NCBI GenBank assembly: GCA_021810625.1
Contig: JAJZIJ010000001.1
Location: forward strand, 1-64,000
Length of the DNA: 64,000 bases
Direction of reading: 5' to 3'
DNA from: Acidobacteriota bacterium
Lineage (GTDB): Bacteria; Acidobacteriota; Terriglobia; Terriglobales; Acidobacteriaceae
A program made the position numbers and the translations under genes. The notes under the pieces are model-generated. The model saw only the letters and a program-made list of their open reading frames with translations, did not search any database and was not told the origin of the DNA. Below, in pieces: positions 9,243 to 18,080 of this stretch. Every line of letters starts with the position of its first letter. The stretch's first letter is position 1.

Positions 9243-12200
9243 CTACACCACGAAATACTTGGCCTGCGGATGATGCACGATAATCGCGTCCGTGCTCTGC
9301 TCCGGCTCAATGTGATAGCCCTCCGTCAAACGCACGCCAATCGCCTCCTCTGGATGCAGCAGCGAAAATATCTTTGTCTGATCCTCAAGATTCGGACACG
9401 CCGGATAGCCAAAGGAGTAGCGCGAGCCGCGATACTTCTGATGAAAAAGGTCGCGCACATCCGAAGCATCTTCACCGTCAATTCCCAGTTCCATGCGCAT
9501 CCGCTTGTGCATCCATTCGGCCAGCGCCTCCGCCGACTCCACGCTCAGTCCATGCAGATAGAGATACTTGGTAAAGTCGCCGTCATCGAATAATTTTTTC
9601 GTCACTTCGCTGGCACGATCCCCAATCGTCACTACGGAAAATCCAATGACGTCCAAACGGCCCGACGCGACCGGAGAAAAGAAATCGGCGATGCTGAGCA
9701 GCCTGCCTTCGCGCTGACGCGGAAAGGTAATCCGCAGCAATTCGTGTTGACTCTTCGCATCTGTGGCCGCCTCTGGATTGTAGACAATCACATCATTGCC
9801 ATCACTGTTGCATGGAAAATATCCATAGACCGCCTTTGGCTCCAGATAGCCCCCGCTCTTGGCTTCCGTCATTAGCTCCCGCAAAATCGGTCGATATTTT
9901 TCCTCCACCAGCCGCGCATAATCGGTCGCCGAAGCCGTCTTCAACTGCCACTGATTTTTGAACAGCGCAATTTCGTTGATGTAGCCGAATAGATGATCCA
10001 GATCGAAGTCCCGCGCCACGCGCACTCCATAAAAAGGAGGCTGCGGTATCTCAGGAACATCCTGCACAATTGCCGACCGCTGCGTACTTACGGGCTGCTC
10101 CGCCAGCGCTGCTGCCTGCGCCACAGCCTCCTCTTTTTTCTTGAAGACGCGCACCGTGCGGCCATCCTCCAGCCTTTGTTCCCGGACGGTCGCATCCTCC
10201 GCCATTAAATCGCTCATCACATGCAGGCCAGCAAAGGCATCCTCGGCATAAAACACGGATGAGGAATACTCCTTGCGCAGATCGTCTTCCACGTACTTGC
10301 GCGTCAGCGCCGCTCCGCCGCAGATAACCGGAATGCTCATTTTTAGGCGTTGCAAATCCTGCACCACATACTTCATCTCCAGCGTGCTTTTCACCAGCAG
10401 ACCGCTCAAGCCAATTGCATCCGCCTTATGCTGCTGCGCGGCTTGCAGAATCACGTCCGACGGCTGTTTGATGCCAAGATTCACAACCTTATATCCATTG
10501 TTGGAAAGAATAATGTCCACCAGATTTTTTCCAATATCGTGAACATCGCCCTTCACCGTCGCCAGAACGATGGTTCCCTTCTGCGTGCCTTCGACGCGCT
10601 CCATCTTTGGTTCCAGATGCGCGACCGCCGCCTTCATCACCGCTGCCGAATCCAACACCGAGGGAAGCTGCATCTTGCGCGCGCCAAACAATTCTCCCAC
10701 CGTCTTCATGCCGTCTAGTAGAACGGTGTTAATCAACTCCAGCGGAGTGTATTTCGCCAGCGCAACCTCTAAAACCTCAATCAGCGTCTGCTTCGCCTCG
10801 CCCACGCCGATGGTGCGCTCTCCACGAATAATCAACTGCTTCAACTTGTCTTCGGTCGTCAGTGTGGCATCGGCAGACGCATCCTCGCCGCTCGATATGC
10901 CCTTTTGCCCTCCAGCAAAGTGCGCCATGTAGACCTGCAATGGATCGCCGTCGCTGGTATCGCGAAAGATCAGCTTGCGCGCCAGTTCCACTTCCTTCTC
11001 TGGAATTTTGTAGAGCGGATAAATTTTGGAGTAATTGACGATGGCCGCGTCGAGTCCGCGATCCACGGCCTCCTTCAGAAAAACGCTGTTCAGCACGCGC
11101 CGCGAGTACGCCGACAGTCCAAAGGAAATGTTGCTGACACCCAGAATCGTTTTACATTCCGGCAATTCCTGCTTAATGAGGCGCACGGCCTCCAGCGTCT
11201 CCATGCCCGCCGTGCGATAGTCCTCCTGCCCCGTGGAGATGGGTAGCGTTAGCGGATCGAAGATTAAATCCTGCCCACGCAGGCCGTATTTTTCCGTCGC
11301 CAGTTGATAAATTCTTTTCGCCACGGACAGCTTTTTCTCTGCGGTCAGCGCCATGCCATCTTCGTCAATGGTGAGCGCAATGACCGCCGCGCCGTACCGC
11401 CGCGCCATTGGCAGCACACGCGAGGTTCGCTTCTCGCCATCCTCCAGATTGATGGAGTTGATGATGGGCTTGCCGGGTATGCGCTTGAGCGCCTCTTCAA
11501 TCACCTCGGCTTCGGTCGAATCCACCAGAATCGGCGCGGGCACCCGCGTGGCAATTTTTTCCAGGATGGAACACATGTAGGCGTTTTCATCCTCGCCCAC
11601 AATCGCGCAGCAGAGGTCGAGCATCTGCGAGCCTTCCGCGCTCAGCCGCTTGGCCAGCGCAAGAATGCCGTCGTAATCCCCGCCTCGCACCATGTCGCGG
11701 AAGTGCTCCACCCGCGTGGTGGTATTCATCTCCTCGGCCACGATAACGGGCTGCCCATCCACCTCCAATGGAACAGCGGAGTACGCGCTGGCCACAACGC
11801 TCTGCGGCTTTGCGTTGGTCACTGCGGGCTGCACGTCGCGGAGCATCTCCACCACGGTGCGCAGATGCTCCGGCGTAGTGCCGCAGCAGCCGCCGACCAC
11901 GCGCACGCCGTACTCCTCGACAAACTGCTTGTGCGCCTGCGCCAATTCCTCCGGCGTTAATGTGTAATGCGCGTGTCCGCCTACGTTTTGCGGCAGGCCG
12001 GCATTGGGCAGCACGCTGATTGGGCATGTCGCATTCGCGCAGAGAAAACGCACCGCATCGTGCATCTCGCGTGGCCCGGTTGCGCAGTTTAAGCCAATTA
12101 CATCTGGCTGGAAGCACTCCAGCACGGCCAACGCAGCTCCAATCTCGCTGCCCAGCAACATTGTCCCCGTAGCTTCGAGCGTCACCTGCATCTGTACCGG

Positions 12201-12749
12201 CAGACGTTTTCCCGCCACGCGCATCGCGTCTTCGCAGGCTGCCAAAGCAATTTTTGCCTGCAACAAATCCTGACAGGTCTCAATGAGCAGCAGATCAACG
12301 CCGCCCTCAATCAGCGCCTCAATCTGCTCTCGATAGGTCGCCGCCATGTCGTCATAGGAGATGTGTCCCAAGGACGGCAGCTTTGTTGTCGGCCCAATCG
12401 ACCCCGCCACAAAGCGTGGATGATCGGGCGTTGAGAACTGCGCGGCCACTTCTTTGGCCAACCGCGCCGCCGCAAGATTTAGCTCGCGAACCTGATCTTC
12501 CAAATCATATTCGGCCAGCACAATACGCGAGGAGCCAAAGCTGTTGGTCTCCACCACGTCGCAGCCCACCTCAAAAAAACTGGCGTGAATGGCGCGAATA
12601 ACATCGGGGCGGCTTTGCACCAGCAGTTCGTTGCAGCCTTCCTTGCCCCAATAATCATCGACAGAAAGATCATATTTCTGGATGTTGGTGCCCATCGCGC
12701 CGTCATAGACCACGACCCGACGCCGAATTTGTTCGAGGAAGCTGGACAT
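9243..12749 (-). CDS. metH: cobalamin-dependent methionine synthase
   Basis: 1168 residues with the full MetH layout. The homocysteine domain (1-~325) has zinc ligands at C222 (NCATGP) and C288/C289 (GGCCGTTP). It is followed by a pterin/methyl-THF domain (~335-590), a B12-binding module with DVHDIGKN (His737 is the expected cobalt ligand), and a C-terminal AdoMet reactivation domain (~920-1168, with YRGSRYSFGYPACPN). It transfers a methyl group from 5-methyl-THF to homocysteine. The pterin domain opens with VAEEMNTTT where many MetH proteins have GERTN. No riboswitch was recognised in the 103-base upstream gap. The NuoI-like gene lies upstream on the same strand. Confidence 0.96.
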   Translation of the reverse strand: MSSFLEQIRRRVVVYDGAMGTNIQKYDLSVDDYWGKEGCNELLVQSRPDVIRAIHASFFEVGCDVVETNSFGSSRIVLAEYDLEDQVRELNLAAARLAKEVAAQFSTPDHPRFVAGSIGPTTKLPSLGHISYDDMAATYREQIEALIEGGVDLLLIETCQDLLQAKIALAACEDAMRVAGKRLPVQMQVTLEATGTMLLGSEIGAALAVLECFQPDVIGLNCATGPREMHDAVRFLCANATCPISVLPNAGLPQNVGGHAHYTLTPEELAQAHKQFVEEYGVRVVGGCCGTTPEHLRTVVEMLRDVQPAVTNAKPQSVVASAYSAVPLEVDGQPVIVAEEMNTTTRVEHFRDMVRGGDYDGILALAKRLSAEGSQMLDLCCAIVGEDENAYMCSILEKIATRVPAPILVDSTEAEVIEEALKRIPGKPIINSINLEDGEKRTSRVLPMARRYGAAVIALTIDEDGMALTAEKKLSVAKRIYQLATEKYGLRGQDLIFDPLTLPISTGQEDYRTAGMETLEAVRLIKQELPECKTILGVSNISFGLSAYSRRVLNSVFLKEAVDRGLDAAIVNYSKIYPLYKIPEKEVELARKLIFRDTSDGDPLQVYMAHFAGGQKGISSGEDASADATLTTEDKLKQLIIRGERTIGVGEAKQTLIEVLEVALAKYTPLELINTVLLDGMKTVGELFGARKMQLPSVLDSAAVMKAAVAHLEPKMERVEGTQKGTIVLATVKGDVHDIGKNLVDIILSNNGYKVVNLGIKQPSDVILQAAQQHKADAIGLSGLLVKSTLEMKYVVQDLQRLKMSIPVICGGAALTRKYVEDDLRKEYSSSVFYAEDAFAGLHVMSDLMAEDATVREQRLEDGRTVRVFKKKEEAVAQAAALAEQPVSTQRSAIVQDVPEIPQPPFYGVRVARDFDLDHLFGYINEIALFKNQWQLKTASATDYARLVEEKYRPILRELMTEAKSGGYLEPKAVYGYFPCNSDGNDVIVYNPEAATDAKSQHELLRITFPRQREGRLLSIADFFSPVASGRLDVIGFSVVTIGDRASEVTKKLFDDGDFTKYLYLHGLSVESAEALAEWMHKRMRMELGIDGEDASDVRDLFHQKYRGSRYSFGYPACPNLEDQTKIFSLLHPEEAIGVRLTEGYHIEPEQSTDAIIVHHPQAKYFVV

Positions 12750-12852
12750 TTTTCTCTCAGGATTTCAATTGCATGTGCAATTTCAAGCTACAACAAATCG
12801 GGTGGCAATCCTTGCCGGGATCGCCGCCTGTGTTGCCATCCTCGCATTCAGT

Positions 12853-13335
12853 TTATTTTGGGAGCGTCGGAGTGGTCGGCTGGGCCGGCATCGCAGTGAG
12901 CAATTGTTCCTTGCGCATCACTAGGCTGGTCGCGTTCAGCGAGGCCAGTTCAAAGCCGTGACCATGCGTGATGGCGTCCGTCGGACATGCCTCCACGCAA
13001 TACCCACAAAAAATGCAGCGGTTGTAGTCGATGTTATAAACCTTGGCGTAGCGCTCGGCGCTGGAGATGCGCTGCTCGGCTGTATTTTCTGCCGCCTCAA
13101 TATAAATGCAGTTTGCCGGACACGCCGCCGCGCACAGAAAACAGGCTACGCATTTTTCCAGTCCATTTTCGTCGCGTTGCAACACATGCTGGCCGCGAAA
13201 ACGCTCCTCAAACTGCGCGCCATGCATTGGCCCCGGCCCATCCGGGTAATTTTCCACCTGCGTCGGCTCAAACATTTCCTTGAAGGTAATGCTCATCCCC
13301 TTGGCAACGCTCGCAATATCGCGCACAATCGACAT
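12853..13335 (-). CDS. nuoI: NuoI-like 2x[4Fe-4S] ferredoxin subunit
   Basis: 160 residues from ATG 13335 (MSIVRDIASVAKGMSITFKEM). Two complete Cys sets, CVACFLCAAACP and CIFCGYCVEACP, bind two [4Fe-4S] clusters. The order of the set, the spacing of about 40 residues between motifs and the PGPMHGAQFEERFRGQH segment fit complex I subunit I. NuoI carries electrons toward quinone in NADH dehydrogenase. No other nuo gene is in the window, so this may be a second detached copy or serve another complex. An ATG at 13353 (MPYTSG) is a possible longer start but would touch the divergent GT9 start. The C-terminus has a Pro/Thr tail. Confidence 0.82.
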   Translation of the reverse strand: MSIVRDIASVAKGMSITFKEMFEPTQVENYPDGPGPMHGAQFEERFRGQHVLQRDENGLEKCVACFLCAAACPANCIYIEAAENTAEQRISSAERYAKVYNIDYNRCIFCGYCVEACPTDAITHGHGFELASLNATSLVMRKEQLLTAMPAQPTTPTLPK

Positions 13336-13351
13336 ACCTGAAGTATACGGC

Positions 13352-14443
13352 ATGGCACGGAAAAAAATGAAGATCGAGCGCGTCCTCATCTATCGTCTGG
13401 GTAGTCTCGGCGATACGGTTGTCGCGCTTCCCTGCTTCCATCAAATTGCGCAGGCCTTCCCCCACGCCGAGCGGCGTCTGTTGACCAATGTTCCCGTGCA
13501 TGGCAAAGCGCCAGCGGCCTATTCTGTGCTCGAAGGTTCTGGCCTTATCGCCGACAGCGACTCCCTGCGCTATCCCATCGGTACGCGCAATTTTTCTGAA
13601 CTGCTTGCGCTGCGTCGCCAGATTCGCCAGTGGCGTCCGCAGGTGCTGGTCTACCTCACCGCGCGCAGGCGCTGGCAACAGGTCGCGCGCGATGTGGCTT
13701 TTTTTCGATTCTGCGGCATTCCGCGAATCATTGGTGCGCAGGTCTCCCAGGACATGCGCTTCAACCGCGTGGACGCGACCAGCGGCATCTATGAACAAGA
13801 AGCCTTTCGACTGGCGCGAACCCTGCACGCTCTTGGGGAGATTGATATCTCCAACGCCGCCAACTGGAATCTGCGCCTCTCGCCTGCCGAAAATGCTCGC
13901 GCTCAGCAGGAGTTGCTCCCTCTCGGCAACCGTCATTTTTTCGCCTGTAGTATGGGCACAAAAGTTCCGGCCAATGATTGGGGCGGCGATAATTGGCGCG
14001 CGGTTTTGCGCTCACTGGCGCAGCAATATCCTGACCTTGGCTTGGTTCTGATCGGCGCGCCGGAGGAACGGGCCGCCAGCGACCTTGCCGCAACCGAGTG
14101 GCAGGGCCGCTGCATCAATCTCTGCGGCAATCTCACGCCGCGCGAATCCGCCGCTGTGCTGGTGCGCGCGCGGCTCTTTCTAGGCCACAATAGCGGCCCC
14201 ATGCATTTGGCCGCCGCCGTACAAACCCGCTGCGTGGCCGTTTTTGCCGCGCGCGACCGCGAAGGCGTGTGGTTCCCCTGTGGTGTCGGGCATAAAGTTT
14301 TTTACCACCGCACCGACTGCTGGGGCTGCGGTCTGGAAGTCTGCATCAAACAGCGCAAGAAATGTTTAACAGCCATTCAGCCGGAGGCTGTACTCTCCGC
14401 CGTGCAAGCTGTCCTCACCGCTCCATCAGAAGAGTCATTCTGA
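13352..14443 (+). CDS. glycosyltransferase family 9 (heptosyltransferase-like)
   Basis: 363 residues. The N-terminus RVLIYRLGSLGDTVVALP is the typical GT9/ADP-heptose:LPS heptosyltransferase start. The C-terminal half has FLGHNSGPMHLAAAV, the nucleotide-sugar site of the family. Such enzymes add heptose or similar sugars to the LPS core at the inner membrane. The ATG at 13352 is used; ATG 13367 (MKIERV) is an equally plausible start. It is divergent from nuoI with starts only about 16 bases apart. The last codons (ESF, stop) are supplied by a dispersed palindromic repeat, so the original C-terminus may have been replaced. Confidence 0.85.
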   Translation: MARKKMKIERVLIYRLGSLGDTVVALPCFHQIAQAFPHAERRLLTNVPVHGKAPAAYSVLEGSGLIADSDSLRYPIGTRNFSELLALRRQIRQWRPQVLVYLTARRRWQQVARDVAFFRFCGIPRIIGAQVSQDMRFNRVDATSGIYEQEAFRLARTLHALGEIDISNAANWNLRLSPAENARAQQELLPLGNRHFFACSMGTKVPANDWGGDNWRAVLRSLAQQYPDLGLVLIGAPEERAASDLAATEWQGRCINLCGNLTPRESAAVLVRARLFLGHNSGPMHLAAAVQTRCVAVFAARDREGVWFPCGVGHKVFYHRTDCWGCGLEVCIKQRKKCLTAIQPEAVLSAVQAVLTAPSEESF

Positions 14444-14529
14444 GCGAAGCGAAGAATCCAGAGAATACTGGCTGAGAATAATGTGCCAAGATCGTCTGGA
14501 TTCTTCGTCGCGTTGCTCCTCAGAATGAC
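14434..14529. repeat. long palindromic dispersed repeat, copy 1
   Basis: The outer arms GTCATTCTGAG and CTCAGAATGAC are perfectly inverted. The inner arms GAAGAATCCAGA (14451-14462) and TCTGGATTCTTC (14495-14506) also pair perfectly. The full element could fold as one long hairpin. It overlaps the 3' end of the GT9 gene, whose stop codon lies in the left arm. Related copies lie at 45127-45182 and 54969-55041. Confidence 0.8.
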
Positions 14530-14564
14530 AAGCTCACTTTAATGGAAAATCCACAATCGCCACA

Positions 14565-16151
14565 CTACAACCCCAGCTTGCTCCAGATGGCATCAACACG
14601 GGCCTTAGTCGCGGTATCCATCGTGAGCATCTCCGGCCAGGGGCGCGTGAATCCCTCCGCCGCCCACTTGCGCGTCGCGTCGATGCCCATCTTGCTGCCG
14701 TAGCCCGGCTGGCGCGAGGCATGATCCAGTGAATCCATCGGCCCCATCGTGAACTGGATATCGCGCTCCGGGTCAATGTTGTTGGCCACGCGCAGCGTCA
14801 CCTCGCGCAGGTCTTGCACGTCGCAATCCTCATCCACCACCACCACGCACTTGGTAAACATGGCCTGACCCAGCGACCAGATGCCATGCATCACCTTGCG
14901 CGCCTGCCCTGCGTAGCTCTTGCGAATCGAAACGATCATCAGATTGTGAAAGACCGCCTCGACGGGCAGGTTGATGTCCACAATCTCCGGTATTGTCAGC
15001 TTCATCAACGGCAGAAAAATGCGCTCGACGGCCTTGCCCATCCAGGCATCTTCCATCGGCGGTTTGCCCACAATGGTCGAAGCGTAGATGGGATTCTTCC
15101 GGTGCGTGATGCAGGTGATGTGGAAGACAGGGTAGTCATCGGGCAGCGTGTAGAAGCCGGTATGGTCGCCGAATGGCCCCTCCGAGCGCAGCTCATCGGT
15201 GCGCACATAGCCTTCCAGCACAATCTCCGCCGAGGCTGGAACTTCCAGATCGACCGTCTCGCATTTGACGAGTTCGACGGGCTGCTGGCGCAGAAATCCT
15301 GCGATGATGAACTCCTCGACCTCTGGCGGCGCGGGAACAATGGCGGAAAAGGTCATTGCCGGATCGGTGCCAATGGCCACGGCAACTTCGAGACGATCAG
15401 CTTTCGGATTTGTCCACGCCGTTACGTTGGCGTCTACAGGTAAGCTCGCGCCGCCGCCTGTCTCGGCCATACGCGCCACGCGAGCTGCCGCAGCATTTTC
15501 TGGAGTTGCAGCCTCGGCTCCCTGACGCATCCGTTCACGATAATGTTCGGCTGCGACCTTCTGCCTCTGCCAGTGCATTCCCGTGGTCTGGCCGTCGTAG
15601 ACCTGCATTCGATACATGCCAACGTTGCGCTTGCCGCCTCCGCCACTTCCCTTGCCCGGATCGCGGGTAATGACGCAGGGCAGTGTGAGGAAGCGGCCTC
15701 CATCGCCGGGCCAGCATTGCAGGATGGGAAAATCCAGCACGCTGAAGTTCTCCCGCAGGATGACTTCCTTGCACGGCGCGTCTTTGCTGGCGACAACCTT
15801 GGGAAAGAATTTTCCCATCTCGGCCAGCATGGGCAACATGCGAATCTTGTCCAGAAATCCATCCGGTGCGCGGAGGTTCATCAACGCCTGAATTCTGCCG
15901 GAGATTTCATCCAGTGAATTCACATCCAACGCCAGCCGCATTCGCCGCTCGCTGCCAAACTGATTCATCAGCACCCGCGCGCCGGGATAGCCCTTGACCC
16001 GCTCAAACAACAACGCTGGCCCGCCAGATTTTGATACGCGGTCGGTAATCTCGGCGATCTCCAGAATCGGATCAACCTCCTGCTGGATGCGCTTTAATTC
16101 TCCGGATTTTTCCAGTTTCTCGATCCACGCTCTCAGGTCGTCGTAGGCCAC
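14565..16151 (-). CDS. UbiD family decarboxylase
   Basis: 528 residues. UbiD enzymes use prenylated FMN for reversible decarboxylation of aromatic or unsaturated acids, including steps of quinone synthesis. Family signatures seen: NVGMYR at 176-181, TGMHW at 190-194 and EGPFGDHTGFY at 324-334. An Ala-rich stretch at about 210-240, between the prFMN-binding part and the next domain, looks like a lineage insertion. It is the last gene of a minus-strand run (HAD, lytic transglycosylase, membrane protein, UbiD). A role in menaquinone or ubiquinone synthesis is plausible, but the substrate is not shown. No UbiX partner is present in the window. Confidence 0.88.
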   Translation of the reverse strand: MAYDDLRAWIEKLEKSGELKRIQQEVDPILEIAEITDRVSKSGGPALLFERVKGYPGARVLMNQFGSERRMRLALDVNSLDEISGRIQALMNLRAPDGFLDKIRMLPMLAEMGKFFPKVVASKDAPCKEVILRENFSVLDFPILQCWPGDGGRFLTLPCVITRDPGKGSGGGGKRNVGMYRMQVYDGQTTGMHWQRQKVAAEHYRERMRQGAEAATPENAAAARVARMAETGGGASLPVDANVTAWTNPKADRLEVAVAIGTDPAMTFSAIVPAPPEVEEFIIAGFLRQQPVELVKCETVDLEVPASAEIVLEGYVRTDELRSEGPFGDHTGFYTLPDDYPVFHITCITHRKNPIYASTIVGKPPMEDAWMGKAVERIFLPLMKLTIPEIVDINLPVEAVFHNLMIVSIRKSYAGQARKVMHGIWSLGQAMFTKCVVVVDEDCDVQDLREVTLRVANNIDPERDIQFTMGPMDSLDHASRQPGYGSKMGIDATRKWAAEGFTRPWPEMLTMDTATKARVDAIWSKLGL

Positions 16152-16182
16152 GTTGTATTCTCCCTTGTTCCCAGCTTTGCGC

Positions 16183-17238
16183 CTACAGCGCGTTTGCCTG
16201 CTCCAGAGCTTCCTCTTCCGTCCCCGATGATTCGGCTATCTTGCGCAGCGAGACATGTTCCACGCGCGCAAAGAACAGGCCGACAGGAATGACGCTCAGA
16301 AATGTTGACAGGTAGAGAAGAATGCCGCAGGCTGTGGCCGCCTCCGGCCCCACGCCAAGAATGCTAATCATGGCGTGAATCGTAGCCAGTTGCGAGCCTC
16401 CGCCCACCACGGGCAATTGCAACACCGAGCCAAACATGCTGTACATCATCAAAATAATGGTCTGCGCCGGGAAGATAGCGGCCAGCGACGGCACGCGGAA
16501 GGCATGGACAACCTCCACGTAGGCCAGTGCAATCAACCCCCAGGTGGCGAAGGACCAGAACAGCGCCAACAGCAGATCGCCAACACTATGAATGGTATCC
16601 AGACCGTGACTGAAGGCCAGAATTTTTTCCTGTACGTGATGGCCTGCGGTCTTGGAAATCCAGCCAAACATCCGCCCAAAGATCGCCGCCACGCGCTCCC
16701 CGGAGACGCGCGCGGCCACAGCGAGTCCGCCGAGCAGACACGCCGCCAGCATGGCCAGATATCCCGCATGGCGAAAATTCTGACTGTAGGGCAATGCGCG
16801 AACGGAATGACTGAACGTAAGCGTAAAGGCAATGATAGTCGCCGCCGCCAGCAGATCGAAGACACGCTCAACAGCATAAACGGCAATCTGCGAGGTAAAG
16901 CTAATCTGCTGCCGCCGCGCAATTAAATAGGGCCGGACGAACTCCCCCAATCGCCCCAGAATGGCGACGGCGGTAAAGCCGATAAACTGCGATGGGATCA
17001 GAGATGCGGGACTCGCCGGTTTTGTGGGTCGAAGAAAAATGCTCCAGCGAAAGGCGCGTGTGATGTAGGCTGCGTAGATCAACGCAATGGCGATGCCAAT
17101 GCGCGACCAGAGAATGGAGCCGAAGACGCGAGCCAGAATCGACCACTGAAAGCTGCGGAACATGCGAAATTGCAGATAGCCCAGCAGCACCAGAACCAGC
17201 AACACCATCGCCATCAGAAGCCATCGTTTTGCTTTCAT
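16183..17238 (-). CDS. LPG-synthase transmembrane-domain protein (flippase-like)
   Basis: 351 residues with about eight hydrophobic segments and the layout of the lysylphosphatidylglycerol synthase TM/UPF0104 family. Examples are RAFRWSIFLRP near residue 65, IGFTAVAILGRLGEFVRPYLIARR (an 'R-x-GE-x-RP' region) and LPVVGGGSQLATIHAMI. Members include the MprF flippase half and many proteins next to glycolipid genes. No aminoacyltransferase domain is attached. It lies 31 bases upstream of ubiD and 46 bases downstream of the lytic transglycosylase, probably in one transcript. A lipid-flipping role is inferred from family only. Confidence 0.8.
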   Translation of the reverse strand: MKAKRWLLMAMVLLVLVLLGYLQFRMFRSFQWSILARVFGSILWSRIGIAIALIYAAYITRAFRWSIFLRPTKPASPASLIPSQFIGFTAVAILGRLGEFVRPYLIARRQQISFTSQIAVYAVERVFDLLAAATIIAFTLTFSHSVRALPYSQNFRHAGYLAMLAACLLGGLAVAARVSGERVAAIFGRMFGWISKTAGHHVQEKILAFSHGLDTIHSVGDLLLALFWSFATWGLIALAYVEVVHAFRVPSLAAIFPAQTIILMMYSMFGSVLQLPVVGGGSQLATIHAMISILGVGPEAATACGILLYLSTFLSVIPVGLFFARVEHVSLRKIAESSGTEEEALEQANAL

Positions 17239-17284
17239 GCAGGAAGGAACTCTCTCTTACTCGTTGCCCTACTCGATTTCTGAA

Positions 17285-18058
17285 TTACTTCGGGGACGGG
17301 CAACGTGGGAAGGTGCATGGGCCGGCGGCCATCTGCGAATGCGCTGACGTATGGGCAAGCTGCCGCTTGCGCTGGTTAAAATCATGGATCACGCGCGCCA
17401 CATAATGTCGCGTCTCCGCATAGGGAGGGATGCCGTGATAGCGATCCACTGCCTCCGGCCCCGCGTTGTAGGCCGCCAACGCCAGCATGGGATTGTCATG
17501 GTAGCGCGTCAGTAACAGGTCAAGATACGCCGTGCCTCCGGCAACATTTTGTTCGGGGGAGAAGCTGTCCTGCACGCCCAGTCTGGAGGCTGTTTCGGGC
17601 ATCAACTGCATCAGCCCCTGCGCGCCTGTACGGGAAACTGCGCGTGGATTGCCGTTGCTCTCGGCGTGAATCACGCTGGCCAGCAGATCGGCATCAATGT
17701 GATGCGCGGCGGATGCCTGCGTGAGCAGCGCAGGCAGATTGACGGGTTGCGCGGTCGCAGCCTTCTCTTGCGCCGTTGCAGCCGAAAGCGCAGGCTTGAT
17801 CGTCGCGCCGGGAGTTTTTGCATCGGGCATCGCTTCGGAGATTTCCACCTGGCGCACGATATCGCTCGGCGCGACGTCCACATAGCTATCCTCGTTGGAT
17901 GTTAGAAAAAGACGAATTTCGCCGTTGACCGGACGCTGATGATCGCATACGACATCAAACCCGGAGCGCAGCGTAACGCGCTCCGCCGCCGAAGCGGAGA
18001 GGACACACACTCCGATCAGCATAAAAATCAGGAAGCCGCGTTGGAGAAACGATTGCAT
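17285..18058 (-). CDS. lytic transglycosylase (SLT family)
   Basis: 257 residues with an N-terminal signal peptide (hydrophobic 8-22, SASAAE cleavage region). Residues ~105-235 form an SLT/goose-lysozyme-like domain. ASVIHAESNGNPRAVS carries the catalytic Glu (E133), followed by GAQGLMQLMPETA and NVAGGTAYLDLLL, then LALAAYNAGPEAVDRY, all standard for the MltC/Slt70 group. It cleaves peptidoglycan to 1,6-anhydroMurNAc ends in the periplasm. Residues ~25-75 hold a short region like the DUF often preceding SLT in this phylum. It lies 22 bases downstream of the HAD gene. Confidence 0.88.
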   Translation of the reverse strand: MQSFLQRGFLIFMLIGVCVLSASAAERVTLRSGFDVVCDHQRPVNGEIRLFLTSNEDSYVDVAPSDIVRQVEISEAMPDAKTPGATIKPALSAATAQEKAATAQPVNLPALLTQASAAHHIDADLLASVIHAESNGNPRAVSRTGAQGLMQLMPETASRLGVQDSFSPEQNVAGGTAYLDLLLTRYHDNPMLALAAYNAGPEAVDRYHGIPPYAETRHYVARVIHDFNQRKRQLAHTSAHSQMAAGPCTFPRCPSPK

Positions 18059-18080
18059 TCAGGCTAAGAAATCTCTGTGG

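Noticed and set aside
12750-12852. SAM/SAH or B12 riboswitch before metH
   Set aside because: The 103 bases show no recognisable core motif of these classes.
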